A stretch of DNA of 64,000 bases from Tetrapyrgos nigripes (lineage: Eukaryota > Basidiomycota > Agaricomycetes > Agaricales > Campanellaceae): positions 1 through 64,000 of the forward strand of contig JAACJM010000271.1 of NCBI GenBank assembly GCA_013368315.1, given 5' to 3'. Under the pieces are notes generated by a model. It was not told the DNA's origin. It searched no databases and saw only the letters and a list, made by a program, of their open reading frames with translations. The position numbers and the translations under genes are program-made. This document shows positions 1 to 11,281 of this stretch, in pieces. Positions within the stretch are counted from its first letter, which is position 1, and every line of letters starts with the position of its first letter.

Positions 1-483
1 GTTTGCCATTGTTTGTTCCATTGTTTGTCTGCTACAAACATGTCATTTGCAATGTTGCCTTTCTTCAACCATGTTCCTCTTGCCCTCCACAATAGCATAT
101 ACTTCACCATAACACTTTCTCCTTTCCTTTCACAAAACTCAAGTCCACAAATGCTTAGTGGCTTTGCTCTGTTCCCAGTCCTGGGCATATTGCTGTGATA
201 TACTTGTAAGTGCCTAGAGTTTTTTCTTCTATTCTTCTAGTCAATCAATGCTCTGAAGAGTTTGACTATTGACATTCCTTTTCATTTGTGTTTAGGTGAA
301 CTAATATCAAGAGAGGTTTGTCACTACCTTTTCATGTTTTTGCTAAAGTTGGTATATAATTATGCACACCAATTCTAGCAATGTTTTTTGTTCCTCTTGT
401 GGAAGTAGGACTCCAGGAGATCCAGAGGAGGGCTGAGAAGCATCTATATTGCCTATCTTGGACAGGGTTGCTCTAGTGGGATT
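1..483. other. Left flank of the KDZ element, no clear gene
   Basis: No convincing gene is seen. From about 411 to 489 one frame stays open after a TAG that could be a 3' splice site. If the KDZ element and one target copy are taken out, this frame runs directly into GTAAGCC at 13514, which looks like a 5' splice site. The stretch may therefore be the end of a host exon interrupted by the transposon. This is inference from two short splice-like motifs. Confidence 0.3.
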
Positions 484-489
484 TGCACC
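484..489 (+). repeat. Target site duplication, left (TGCACC)
   Basis: TGCACC directly precedes the left inverted repeat and is repeated exactly at 13507-13512 after the right one. Confidence 0.75.
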
Positions 490-855
490 ACACCTCGACC
501 TCACATATACCCGAGGTAATACAAATGCTAAGCAACCCCAGTTGCGGCAATACTCTTAGAATCAGATCCATCAAATACACGACACTGGCAGATTTACTGG
601 CAACTTGTACCCAGTTCTGCCATTAATAGAAGCTGGTTTTCCCTCCCTTTTGTAGTAAGAGTCCTCCGAGTCCCTTTGGACGATGGATTAGAGTCTAGAC
701 CTCTTGGTCATTATGCCTGAGATCACGAGCTACTTACCAATCAACAAGGCATGATGTTGTTGATTGTTGTTTGGAACTGAACCGTTTCCGACGGCCCCTT
801 TCTTCAACGTCATTCATCAAGTCCTGCCTGTCTGTCCCGACTCCTTGCTTATCTT
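490..855 (+). repeat. Left terminal inverted repeat of the KDZ element
   Basis: Starts ACACCTCGACCTCACATATA and matches the reverse complement of 13126-13506 over nearly its whole length with scattered substitutions. The right copy is about 15 bp longer because of one small insertion near its inner end. Similarity stops after CTTGCTTATCTT on both sides. Confidence 0.9.
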
Positions 856-2765
856 TGTTTCCTGTGCCCTTTCTCATTCATTTCTTGCTACTTCTTTTCA
901 AGACCTTGTTCTCATGGGTAGTGGCAGGAAGTGAGGTGTCTCTCGTACCATCAAGTTTGCCTCTGGAGGCAGCCAGCTTGGGTTGCAAGGTGCTACTCAA
1001 GATACCCTTGGCTTCAAGAAGCGGGTTGAAGCTTGTCAAGCAGCCCAGGAATGTTGGGACCACAGTCTTGCTTTCATCCCGCATTATTCTCATCCCACCC
1101 CTATTTGCAACCTAGGACTTAGTGCGCGAGCGCAGACGGCTCTTCATGAATTGGCTGGTGACTCCGCTCTTGACCCGGACAACAATGATGTTCTAATGGA
1201 CCCTCCTGGAGACAAAGTCGATTACAATGGCTCCGTTGGAGATGACGCAAGTAGTGCTGGTTCTGGGAATTCCCCTCAGGCATGGGTGTATGACCTGAAG
1301 GACTATGTGAGCCATTACCAGGGACATTATACTAATAGGATAATGTGCGTTTGCTTTGATCACCACCTATCTGTACTAATTTTTATATAGCTCTACTTGT
1401 ATCCAGCGAAGACGCAAGGATTGTTGAATGTGGAAGAACTGTCTGGATTCTCTGCATCACAAATGGACCGAGCTGTTAGACCCGCTCACCGACACATACA
1501 TTGAGTGGAAGTACAGTAAAAACTGACCCTCTGTCCAGACCACTGTCAAGCCAGCCTGTCTTCCACAACCGCAAGGTTATGATTTTGTCATTGACATCCT
1601 TGACATCTACACCATTCACAAGGCTGCCTTTATTACACGAGATGAAAATACACCTGCCGCCGTCGCTCTCGCTCATGCTGGATACATTGGTAGTACCCCT
1701 GAACAACCCTCAATTGTGATCTCTCTTCATACCCTGGAGTTATTCTTTGTCATTTGGCGGTACGAGCCATCATTCAGTATTGAGGCCTTTGCCAAGGTTG
1801 TGTGTCACTGCTACCAGGTACATGTAATATCATACTTCACTGTATTTTTTTTTTCTGATCTGATTTACATACATAGGTTCCATATCAACGGTACTATCGG
1901 ACATCCATTTCCAATACATTTGACATCTTCCTCGAGATCCACCATAATCTGAAGAACTGCATCACCAAGGAGCTCGGGCAGGATACCCTGAACTATCGTG
2001 TGTTAAACAGTTGTCCACCATGCAACTATGAGGTCTGTCATCATCTTTATTTCCTCCTTCTCACCTTTGTTTCTGACCAGTGTTTCAGCTGGAGGGTGAA
2101 CCTTTACTCCAGTTTAGCCGACCCTGGGCGTGCGATGGCAACAACTCACTGCGTCGTATGGGACCTCTCAGTGGCTGCCACAGTTCTGATACTCGGGTCT
2201 TCGAAGGCAGTGATTACTATCTATCAGCTGAGTTCGTTGACTGGGGGGTAGAGGCCAAGCTGTTGCTGGCAAGACGATTACTATATTACATCAGGGCATA
2301 TATATAGGAACATGCAGGATCATCATTATAAGTAGCATTGTGGTGTTATATCCTCCTTCAGGTCATGAAGTGTTTCCATGCACCATGCCATCATTGAGCC
2401 AAACTGTGCCATCTTTTCTCACTACATGCACCACAAAACGGTTCTTGTTAACCCAGTAAATGGACAACTGAACCAGAAATAATAAACTGAGTGTGGCACT
2501 GTAAATGTTTCAGAGAGTGAAGTTGGGCCTTGTTGGAGTGTACAGCTTCAGAAATTGAAATAAGAGATGGAGAAGGGCATCAACTCATCCATAGAAATAT
2601 GGGAAAGTACCCAATCCACCAATTCAGGGGACCTAGATGCAATGAGTACAATGACAACAGGCAGCCAAAAGGAACACACAGCTCCCCAAAATCATACATA
2701 GTGATGGTTGACAACAACAAAGACAGGTGAGCGGCAAAGACACAGGTGAAGTATATCTTGTTCCA

Positions 2766-3560
2766 AAGTTAAATGAGACAAGAATTGGCCCATAATAAGG
2801 ATATATTGAAGGTAAACTCCCCTGCTCTCATGTACCTTCCCCTCACCCACCCAAAACTCATATCTGTAGATCCAGAGAACCTCTCAGTATGGGGTTTCTT
2901 TCCCTGTTTTTCTGGAGTTTAATGAGGCCAGAAATGCCCCAGATAAAAAATATATTGATGGTAAACTTCCCAGCACTCACGTACCCTCCCCTCACCCACC
3001 CAAAAACTCATATCTCCACATCCAGAGAGCCTATGACTCTATGTTTTCTTTCCCTCTTATTTTGAGGTTAAATGAGGCCAGAATTGCCCCTGAACAAAAA
3101 TATATTGATGGTAAACTCCCTCACTCTCACATACCTTCCCCTCACCCACTCAAAAACTCATATCTCCACATCCAGAGCACCTATAACTCTAGGGTTTTTT
3201 TCCCCCTTATTCTGAGGTTAAATGAGGCCGGAATTTCCCCAGAACAAAATATATGAATGGTAAACTTCCCTGCTCTCACATATCCTCCCCCTCACCCACC
3301 CACAACTCATATCCATAGATCCAGAGTACCTCTCAGTATGGGGGTTGTTTCCCTATTTTTCTGGAGTGAAATGAGGCAAGAATTGGCCCAGACCAAACAT
3401 ATATTAATGGTAAACTACCCTACCTATTATTGTGGGCTTTCTTTCCTTCTCAATCTGGAGTTAAAGAAAGCCATAATTGGCTCAGACCAAAAATGTATCA
3501 ATGGTAAACTTCCCCTCACCCCTGCAAAATTTTATTTCCCATCTAAAATAGCCCCTTAAA
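2766..3560. repeat. Satellite-like array, unit about 150 bp, 5-6 copies
   Basis: Each unit contains TTAAATGAGGCCAGAATTG, then a stretch like ATATTGATGGTAAACT, a C-rich CCTCACCCACCC block, and ACTCATATCTCCACATCCAG. Copies are diverged by substitutions and small indels. The same family reappears at 45985-46390. The array lies in the gap that splits the KDZ transposase gene. Confidence 0.8.
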
Positions 3561-3711
3561 ATGAATTCATAATAAACTTCTCTGCACTTACATATCTTAC
3601 CCCCCATAAACCAAACCCACATCTCCACAATCCTTGATGATGTTGAACAAATGGTAATGAACATATATTGATTGTACAACTAGATATGGACCTTTATGTA
3701 TGCAGTTTAAT

Positions 3712-3806
3712 GGTTGTCCTGTGGTGTAATGGTTTTGCGCTGTGCCAAAGTCCACGTTGATTATGTTTGGCTTGCACGAGTTCAATCCTCACACTGGCAC
3801 CCTTTT
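3712..3806 (+). repeat. tRNA-derived SINE-like sequence
   Basis: TGGTGTAATGG fits a Pol III A box and GAGTTCAATCC fits a B box, about 55 bp apart as in tRNA genes. No clean cloverleaf can be drawn and the segment sits among repeats, so a tRNA-derived SINE or tRNA relic is more likely than a working tRNA. Confidence 0.45.
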
Positions 3807-6440
3807 TAGGGATACACAATCACTTACTGTAAGCAAATAGATCACATGAATTTTTCAGCTCAATATAGTGATAAGTTCCCATGGATCACAGATCCATGTT
3901 TGAATGCGCAAAAATTTGGGTGGGTGGACATCAAAAAATAACGATAACTATAAATAGTAATCGTAACAAATATGCAAACGAGGGAAGTCACAGCCTACAC
4001 CCATGTCGTCTACTCCCATTGTCGACGACGATGGCAATGATGACTATGAGGATGAGGTTGATCCCAGTGGTTCGTCTGGTGGAGATCCGACTGATGGGGC
4101 TGACGGCACTGCTGCTTTCCTTGCGGCTTGCATGAAGAATTGGAAGGCTGCATCTACAGAGGCGAGGAAGAGAATGTGGAATGTTTTTGAGGAGAGCGGA
4201 ATTTTTGCTAGCGCATGTCGGCATGGCTTTATTCTTTGGATCTGTGATATGCTTAGGAGTGGAGAACTGTGAGTATTGATGTCATTTTATTCACAGTTCA
4301 TTCTAACATGGCATTTTTTCTCATTAACAGTGCAAAGTATGGTCTGGCTATAGTCGGCATGGCACTTGAAGTTTTTGGAGACCATTGGGTATTAGGATAC
4401 GATATTGGGTGTAGTTTTGAGACAACAATCAAGAACAGTTCTCTTGGACCTCGTTTTGCTCAGCGTCAGTGCCGTACATGTGTCAACGCATTCCATGGAT
4501 ATTCACACAACTTTATATGCCAACTCCATTATCATCCTCTCAACACAATTGGCATGGGACTTGAAGACCTGGAGACCTTGGAGCATATCTTCTCGGCATC
4601 TAATCACCTTGCAAGTATCACTCGTTATGCATCACCCTACCGGCGTCATGTCTTGATAGATCGATATTTCCAACGTTGGGACAAGGAGAAGTACCAAAAC
4701 CTTGGAACTATGCTGTACAACAACTACTGACAGGCATTATCCATCATTGAAGAGGATGGTCAATCAGTGGAAGAAGGACTGCGAGTTCTGGGACTAACTA
4801 CAGCTGACCTTGAAGTGTTCTATGAAGATGAAGCCAAGCATTTCGAGAGATTGGGAACAGAAGCTCCAGAAAACCTTCATGCTGTAGCATACGTTGATCT
4901 TCTGTGTCAATATTGGGAGGTCAAGTAAGTTTTTTCTATCTTACTTTTCTTCACATCACCTTACATTCTCTAACTTGTCATTCTAGAAAAAAGCATGAAA
5001 ATGCATGCAGTAAATTTCGCACCCAGACTCCTGAAGACTTTGATATCCTTCAATCTTATGGTCGCAGTCTTTCGGAAACTCGCAAAACAGAAACCTTACG
5101 TTGTTACTGGTCCGAGAAACTCAACAATGTTCATTGTGAACTTGTGCAACTTGAAGTTGCTATGGGTATCCCAGAAGGTGGACGGTGGGAGCCTTCACAC
5201 CCAGAATACATCAAGACTATGGAGTACATGAATATCTGGGAGTACCAGCAGGCCCTTGAAAGCCTCCACAAACTAGTCATACAACGTCTGTATGAACTTC
5301 ATTGACTCAATCTCTCGCAAACAGGTACGTGGTTACACTATATTACACCATCTATTGACTTGACGACGTTACAATCAGGATACAAGCTGCGCAAGCACTC
5401 CAAAAGCGTTCCAAGGTGATCTGACGGGCCGTTAAGCATTATAATTCCATGGCATTATTATTGGACCGGCCTACTCTGGATTGGAGCAAGGTATCACATT
5501 TCTCGTTCCTGGACCAGTTTAACATCCTCCAGGACACTCGCCACAGTGTCATGGAGAAACAGTGGAGTAAGCCAGTCAGACAGGAGCTCATGAAGATGCA
5601 TAGACAGGTCTGCCATGCCCGTGAAGAAATTGTTCAATGCAATGTTGAGCTTCGTCGGCTACACACTGCCATCATTGATGAGGAATCCCATTTCCTTGGT
5701 GTGCTGTGCTGGCTGCAGGGGCATGCGATGTTCGGGCCCGTGCAGGAGCATGTGCGTTGGTGCTACTGGGCCAATCAGATGCTCTTACAACGGCTTCAGG
5801 ATACTTATGCTCTACCAGGTTTTACTGGCATAGTTTCACCAGGTGTATGGAAAACATTAAACACAGTAACCCCTCCTTCTATTAGCTGTTCCAACTCTAT
5901 TGCAGATGTTGACTCTGGGACATGCGACAACAAACTCATTGATTTCTTATCAGAATCCAGTGATGTGGAAGCCAGTGATTCGGACTTGGATGACAATAGT
6001 GATGATGACTTGGGTGAACGAGTGCATGTGGTGGTGGACTTTGTTTCATCTCTGACAATACATGGTGCCTAGAAATTCATTTTACTCATGTATCTTTGTA
6101 TATGATTAACATTTTGACGCCTTCAATTGAAAGAATGATTTACATTTGAACAATTCAATGATGCTTTTTTGCAATTTCAAAATGGCTAACAGGCTTCAGC
6201 GTTCAACAATACATTGAAAAAAAAAAAGAAGAAAAAGTATGTATACAGGGCAATGTCTACATATCATCCTTCAGCAAGCTCATACCCTCATTGATATCAT
6301 GAGTGACTACCATTTGAACATCGAGGCCATTCTGCCAAGCCTCCAAGAACTTTTGCCTTGCGTGTACCACATCACTAGGAAAATATCAGTAAAAGGTGAC
6401 AATCTAACATTACTGCACCACCTACCTGAAGATGAACCGA

Positions 6441-7918
6441 TTACCTGGGTACACGACCACATGCAAATCCTGAGTTGATTTGATTAGTGTGGAGCTGGCC
6501 GGAACCTGAGTATGTGTGGGCTTGTGAGGCGAGAGGGATCGAGATTTCTTGAGTGTGGCGGCAGGGGGAAATGGGAGAGGATGAGGGTTGGGCAGCATGA
6601 AGGGTGAGCAAGGTAGGATCAATGACTGGAGGAGGACGGGATTGTGGAGAAGCCACAGACAAATGAAGGGGAGCCAAGACTAAAACTGGGTTGTCATCAC
6701 TCGACTCTGAGCCTGACTCACTGATGTCTTCATGCTCAAGGAGGCCAGCCAGTTTGAGAAGGCGCTGTTCGAGAGCAAACCAATTGACACAGTGAAGTGG
6801 GAACTTGTCCCTCTGCACAGTATGTGTATGCTGCTCTTTGCAAAAAAACTGCCACTTTTCAAGCAGCACTTTGACATCCCGAAAGCCCTTGCAACGTGCG
6901 CCCCTCGTTTTCTTGGTACGGGCATCAGCCAGTTCCCTTGAAAGAAATGAATGTTAGATTGAGATATCAGTCAAGAAAGTTAAGAATTATGTACCAATCA
7001 ATATAGATTCCTTCCTCCTTGGTGTGCGTCACCAAATACCAGAGGAAATCTTGCCTGGGGGCATCTACTTTTCCAAAGGTTGGACCTCGAAGACAGTACG
7101 CCATAGTCATGGTGGTTGTTTGAAGAGATTGGCTGATATGAGGACTTTGTAATCGAAAAACATTTGTCAGATATGATTGGTACGGAATAATTATCTGGAA
7201 GCCATGTCGGCATCTTCTCGAACGTGCCACCTCCTATACTTATACTCATTTCCAAACTTTCGACTGCCATACTTAAGGATGTACTTCCTAGATAAAGAGC
7301 ATGGTCATTGAGTACCACAGCACACTTGTAGATAGTACATAAACACTTACTCGACATAGTTATCATGAGCATTTGAGCAAATTTTCAGACAATTCTCGGA
7401 TCTGGAGTTGCTCGTTAATTAACAGGAAGTACAAGTTTCGAAATAGACATGTACTTGCTATAGTACTTTGCTGAACTTCTATGGCTGACTTCACGTCTGG
7501 CCTCTAGTTGGGTCTCAGTTTGAGTACGTGCACTAGAAAAAGCCTTGAATGCGCTGAGTCAAACCTTAGAAGGCGCAAACGTACCAGCGTTTGCAAGCCT
7601 TCTCATTAATTATGTCGCGCTTTCTGTAGACAAAGTAATATAGAGAGGTCCTTCAGTGAGATAGAAGACAATCAAACGTACTGATACTTACCTCTTTCTG
7701 TATTCCTGAGCTCTCAGCCTATCCTTTTCCTTCTTCCTGTCCTCTGCGTCCTTCAAAGTAAGCTCATCCATATTATGAGATGTAGGAAAATGATTTGGAA
7801 TGATTTCTAGAGAGGCGGATGACAATGATGCAGGCAGGTGCAAAGAAGATGGTGGTTGAGTCTTAGGTTGCGCAAGCGATATTACTTCACTTTTGGCTAA
7901 TTCCTGCAATGCAGACAA
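6441..7918 (-). CDS. Uncharacterised KDZ cargo gene (basic, coiled-coil-like)
   Basis: Several minus-strand exons can be linked with canonical introns. The first (7918-7690) begins MSALQELAKSEV and ends in a charged run (KKEKDRLRAQEYRKR). Further coding pieces near 7610 and 7530-7450 are rich in Arg and Lys. A piece at about 7130-7000 contains GPTFGKVDAPRQDFLWYLV, and a final exon runs from about 6943 to 6441, ending in a Ser/Pro/Gln-rich tail. I do not recognise the function. The basic heptad-like stretch could bind DNA or dimerise. It lies downstream of, and on the same strand as, the TET/JBP-like gene. Exon joins are provisional. Confidence 0.45.
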
Positions 7919-8244
7919 TATTTAGAATAACTCTCCAACGACTCGACATTGCTTCACCAAATTTCAGAGAATCATTCTTCAAGATGTCAAGAATGCATTT
8001 GTAAAATTTGAAGTATATTACACTTATAGAAGGCTTAATATTTGCAGTAGAACAGTGCTAGTCTTATTTTCTGACATCGTCACATCCTGCATCTCAGCCT
8101 TATGTCTGACACCTAAGTCTTATGTCCAACTGTTGATAGTCTTCTATTGCCAGTTTTATTGCCAGTTCATAGATCTGCTTTTGCTTATGGAACATCCTTT
8201 CATGAAACAGGTACATATACAAGAACGTGGTCCATTGAACAGAA

Positions 8245-10190
8245 CTAAGTAATACATAAGTCATCTAGTACAGGAAATAAATCAACACCCATTTGCCATC
8301 GACTACATTTTCGAAGGTTCTCCTCTTCAAGTTCCTCTGGCATCAGGGAAGAATGATACTTCTCTTCAGTCTGGAATCCATGATCAACCCAATGAAACAA
8401 TTCGTCAGCACTGTACTGAGTAAACGAATACCGATGCTCATGTGTGCAAATGCAAGTGTTGGAATGCCTTAAGACGCCGGAGGGTATGAAAACTAGAGAG
8501 CCAGGCAGAAATTGAACGACAAGCTTCAAGTCCCAGAGGATCAAATGACCTCCCTTCCTGGGATTGAAGGAGCCGAGGGACCATATTGAACACCAACCAA
8601 ACAGTAGATTGCCATAATCAACATGGTCCTTACAAACTGTGTGTGGGCCAAAGTTGAATGCAGTGGCAGCAAAGACACTGTTATGAAACAGGTGCATTAC
8701 AGAAGAGTTGGTGTCTTTAAGCAGCTGTGTGAAATGCGAAGAATAGTACTTGTAAAGACGAGGTACCCATGTTTTGAAAATACCTTTTGAAAATTAGTAA
8801 ACAAAATAGAACGAAAAATGGAGACTTACCTGTCGCAAATCCAGACATACGCCTAAATGTCTGATGGTTGACCAGCTGATCCAAGACCTGCTGGTTGCTA
8901 GTGTTATGAACGAGATTACCAGGTTGCTGAGGGGCAAATCAATATCACTCAAAGAAGCATTAGGTAGAACGTACTTTTTGACCGCCTCCATATGAGCCTC
9001 CCACAGTGACTGCAGGGAATGAACCTCTTCAGCTGTCAAGTTGCTTCTCAGTGAAACTGGCACTGTGAACGAATTTGGCGTAAGATATGTTGGCCTTTGT
9101 GAAGGCAAGAGTTCCATTCCTCTCCTGCTGGTCATCCTGCCAAAAGAGCAAACAGACGGCCAGAGGAATCGGTAATGGGTATGGCAGTCCTAAGCAACAG
9201 TAAGCAAAATCCTGGTATTGTCATCTCAACATTACTTACCATCCATCCCACTTCACCTCTTCAAATCCAAAAGCTGACTCTGGCCCAACCAAATCCCAAA
9301 GCCAGTACCCATCAGGTTCCACCTGTTGCTGCTGCCTTCAAAGCCCAAGATACCCTGTCCTTGCAACAGACGAATCATTTGTGAATGAGAAGTCAGTGAG
9401 GATGGGAGGATGATCATGGCGGGATCAAGCATGTGGAGGAGGTTTCATTTGCTCGGCAGTAAGAGTTTCCACTTCTGCCTGTCGTTTTTTTTCGCTTATT
9501 GGCTTTGCTTTGGTTTTTGTTCTGGGCATTCTTGCGTTACGACTTTTTGATGGAGGGGACAGAGGGGGTATGTTGATAGTAATGGACTGCGACATGGGGC
9601 TGAGCATGGGTGAACAACTGGGAGTGATGGTGGGCGTTGATGCAAGAGAGGTGAGCAGTGACATGGGGTCAGTGTCATCATCATCAAGATGATCCAATGT
9701 TCCTTCTTGCTCCACCGATTGTCAGAGAGATGAAGCAAAGGAATATTGCACTGACGACATGATGACCTGTGTCACTGGTACTTTGATGGTTAGATACTTG
9801 GACCAGGGCAGATATTAATGAGAATGAATAACAAAAAGAAAATAAAATCTGCTTAGAAGAGGCCCAAATCCCTCGTATTTCCGTTGCATGGATATTCAAG
9901 ATTTTTGAGAACTCAGCCAAGCAGAGAAGGAAGGAGGATGTAAAAAGTGCACGTAAGAGCAGACTCACCAAGGGTGTTTCCATTGAACTTGAAGTGCTTC
10001 AGCTTGAGCTTCATGGCAGTGAGAGAGAGGGCTAGGGGTTGAATGAGTGATGGTAGTAGTAGGAATGAAGGAAGCATTGGCACTGTGTTCAGACCAGTTG
10101 TATGGATTTGACTCTTTTGATCTCAGATTTGTGATGTTGTCATCATGAATCTGAGATCTGGGCCAGATATTCCATGTGGCACCATGGCTA
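8245..10190 (-). CDS. TET/JBP-like 2-oxoglutarate/Fe(II) dioxygenase (KDZ cargo)
   Basis: The catalytic exon runs from about 8785 to 8245. Counting from the Met at 8697, it shows FNFGPHTVCKDHVDYGNL with the H-x-D iron ligands (H25, D27), then GGHLILWDLKL, a distal His in LRHSN (H78) and an Arg (R89) in the strand RYSFTQYS that normally binds 2-oxoglutarate. This is the double-stranded beta-helix layout of the TET/JBP branch found in mushrooms, whose members oxidise 5-methylcytosine (some act on N6-methyladenine). Upstream exons (about 9135-8820, 9715-9240, 10190-9965) encode a Pro/Ser-rich linker and WLWDLVGPESAFGFEEVKWD. No stop breaks the catalytic exon and all four key residues are present. 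Substrate and N-terminal boundary are not shown by the sequence. Confidence 0.72.
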
Positions 10191-10197
10191 AGCACTC

Positions 10198-11117
10198 TTG
10201 GAAGACACCATATGGATTCCCCTTCCTCTCGACGCATTGCTATTGTTGGGCTGTACTCAGAGGGCTCTCGCTATCAAGAGCCTGGAGTGCATGACAAAGT
10301 GTAAGCTTCATATATCTCAGACTCTTTTATATTCTGACAGCAGCATTTGCAGCAAATGGAGACTGACAGGTCTGCACACCAACCCATGGCCGCTTCCAAT
10401 CATCTGCAACACTGAATTTGAGGCCCAGATGATTTTCAATGACCTTCACAAATTCATCAACCAGCATGTCCACCGCAGTCATGAGGAGTTATACGACTTT
10501 CTCAAGTGTGATGCTCAGATTGTTGAGCTTGCCAACTGGCTCAACGCTGTTGATCCTGTCTATTGGGTAGTGAAGCAGGGTGGTATTTTTGGTATTTATT
10601 TTAATCTGTACGTTTTACATCTTTTGGATACTTTCTACCTACTAAAGAGACTTTCTGTAGAGCTGAGGCAATGGCCACACTCAACAAATCAGAACCACGT
10701 TTCCAACATGCTCTGTGCTTCGACGACTTTATCCAAGCAGTCGCAGCAGTCTTCCTGGAAGACCATGAGATTGCTGACTTGCTGGTGCCAGTGCACGAGT
10801 ATAGACCCTCCCATTGTCCCCAGAAATCTGAGGCTGTTCGACTCGAAGCTCTGACCTGGGGATTAAGCCCTGAGCCATTGCGCGAGTATACAAGGTTCCT
10901 GATTCCTTCTATTGTGCCAATATGTCAACACCTAAGTACCTGGGTAGTGTACTACCTTGAAACTCATGGCTTCATGGAACATGAACACAACTGGATTCAG
11001 GACATGCTGAGACAGGTTAGCAGCCGAGACAAGTTTGTTGAGTGGATGGTGGAAAGGTTTGATGACCAGGAAGCTATTCATCATTCTATTTGGAATGCTA
11101 TACAACTTTGCCCTTAG
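10198..11117 (+). CDS. Uncharacterised KDZ cargo gene
   Basis: Two good coding blocks are joined by a GTATTT...CTGTAG intron: about 10341-10580 (TNPWPLPIICNTEFEAQ and a segment ending WVVKQGG) and about 10660-11117 (LNKSEPRFQHALCFDDF through a C-terminus WNAIQLCP). A possible first exon lies at 10198-10300. It has no signal peptide, membrane segment or motif I know. It starts close to and divergent from the dioxygenase gene, so the two may share a promoter region around 10.2 kb. Confidence 0.45.
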
Positions 11118-11281
11118 CTTTTGTAATTCACGTATCTTTCTAAAATCTGTAGAAATTTGAAAAAAAAAAAAAAAATTAGCCTGTAAATCTGGGAGGAAAT
11201 TTACTGCCACCTCTAAGCGTTATCAAGCCTGCTTCCCTTGAACAATATTCTGCCTACACAACTTTCTTTCGACACAAGCAA

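Larger units (their letters stand above)
914..6072 (+). pseudogene. KDZ transposase, multi-exon, decayed
   Basis: The likely start is the ATG at 914, which opens a short basic N-terminus. The reading meets TGA at 932, 1425, 1524, 4728, 5303 and 5422. Coding exons are roughly 914-1340, 1391-1815, 1876-2031, 2089-2306, 3985-4270, 4331-4924, 4986-5320 and 5380-6072, with normal fungal introns. Hallmarks are NSCPPCNYE followed by CDGNNSLRR (catalytic Asp at about 2134), the CRHGFILWICDMLRSGEL block, GYDIGCSF (Asp at about 4401), AFHGYSHNFICQLHYHP and GLEDLETLEHIFSASN. These match the KDZ transposase core known from Agaricomycetes. The gene is interrupted at 2307-3984 by satellite and SINE-like DNA. 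At least two of the stops stand where relatives carry Arg. The family call is firm and the exon edges are approximate. Confidence 0.85.

Noticed and set aside
771..1115. Plus-strand frame of 114 codons
   Set aside because: It crosses the inverted-repeat edge and is out of frame with the KDZ N-terminus read from 914.
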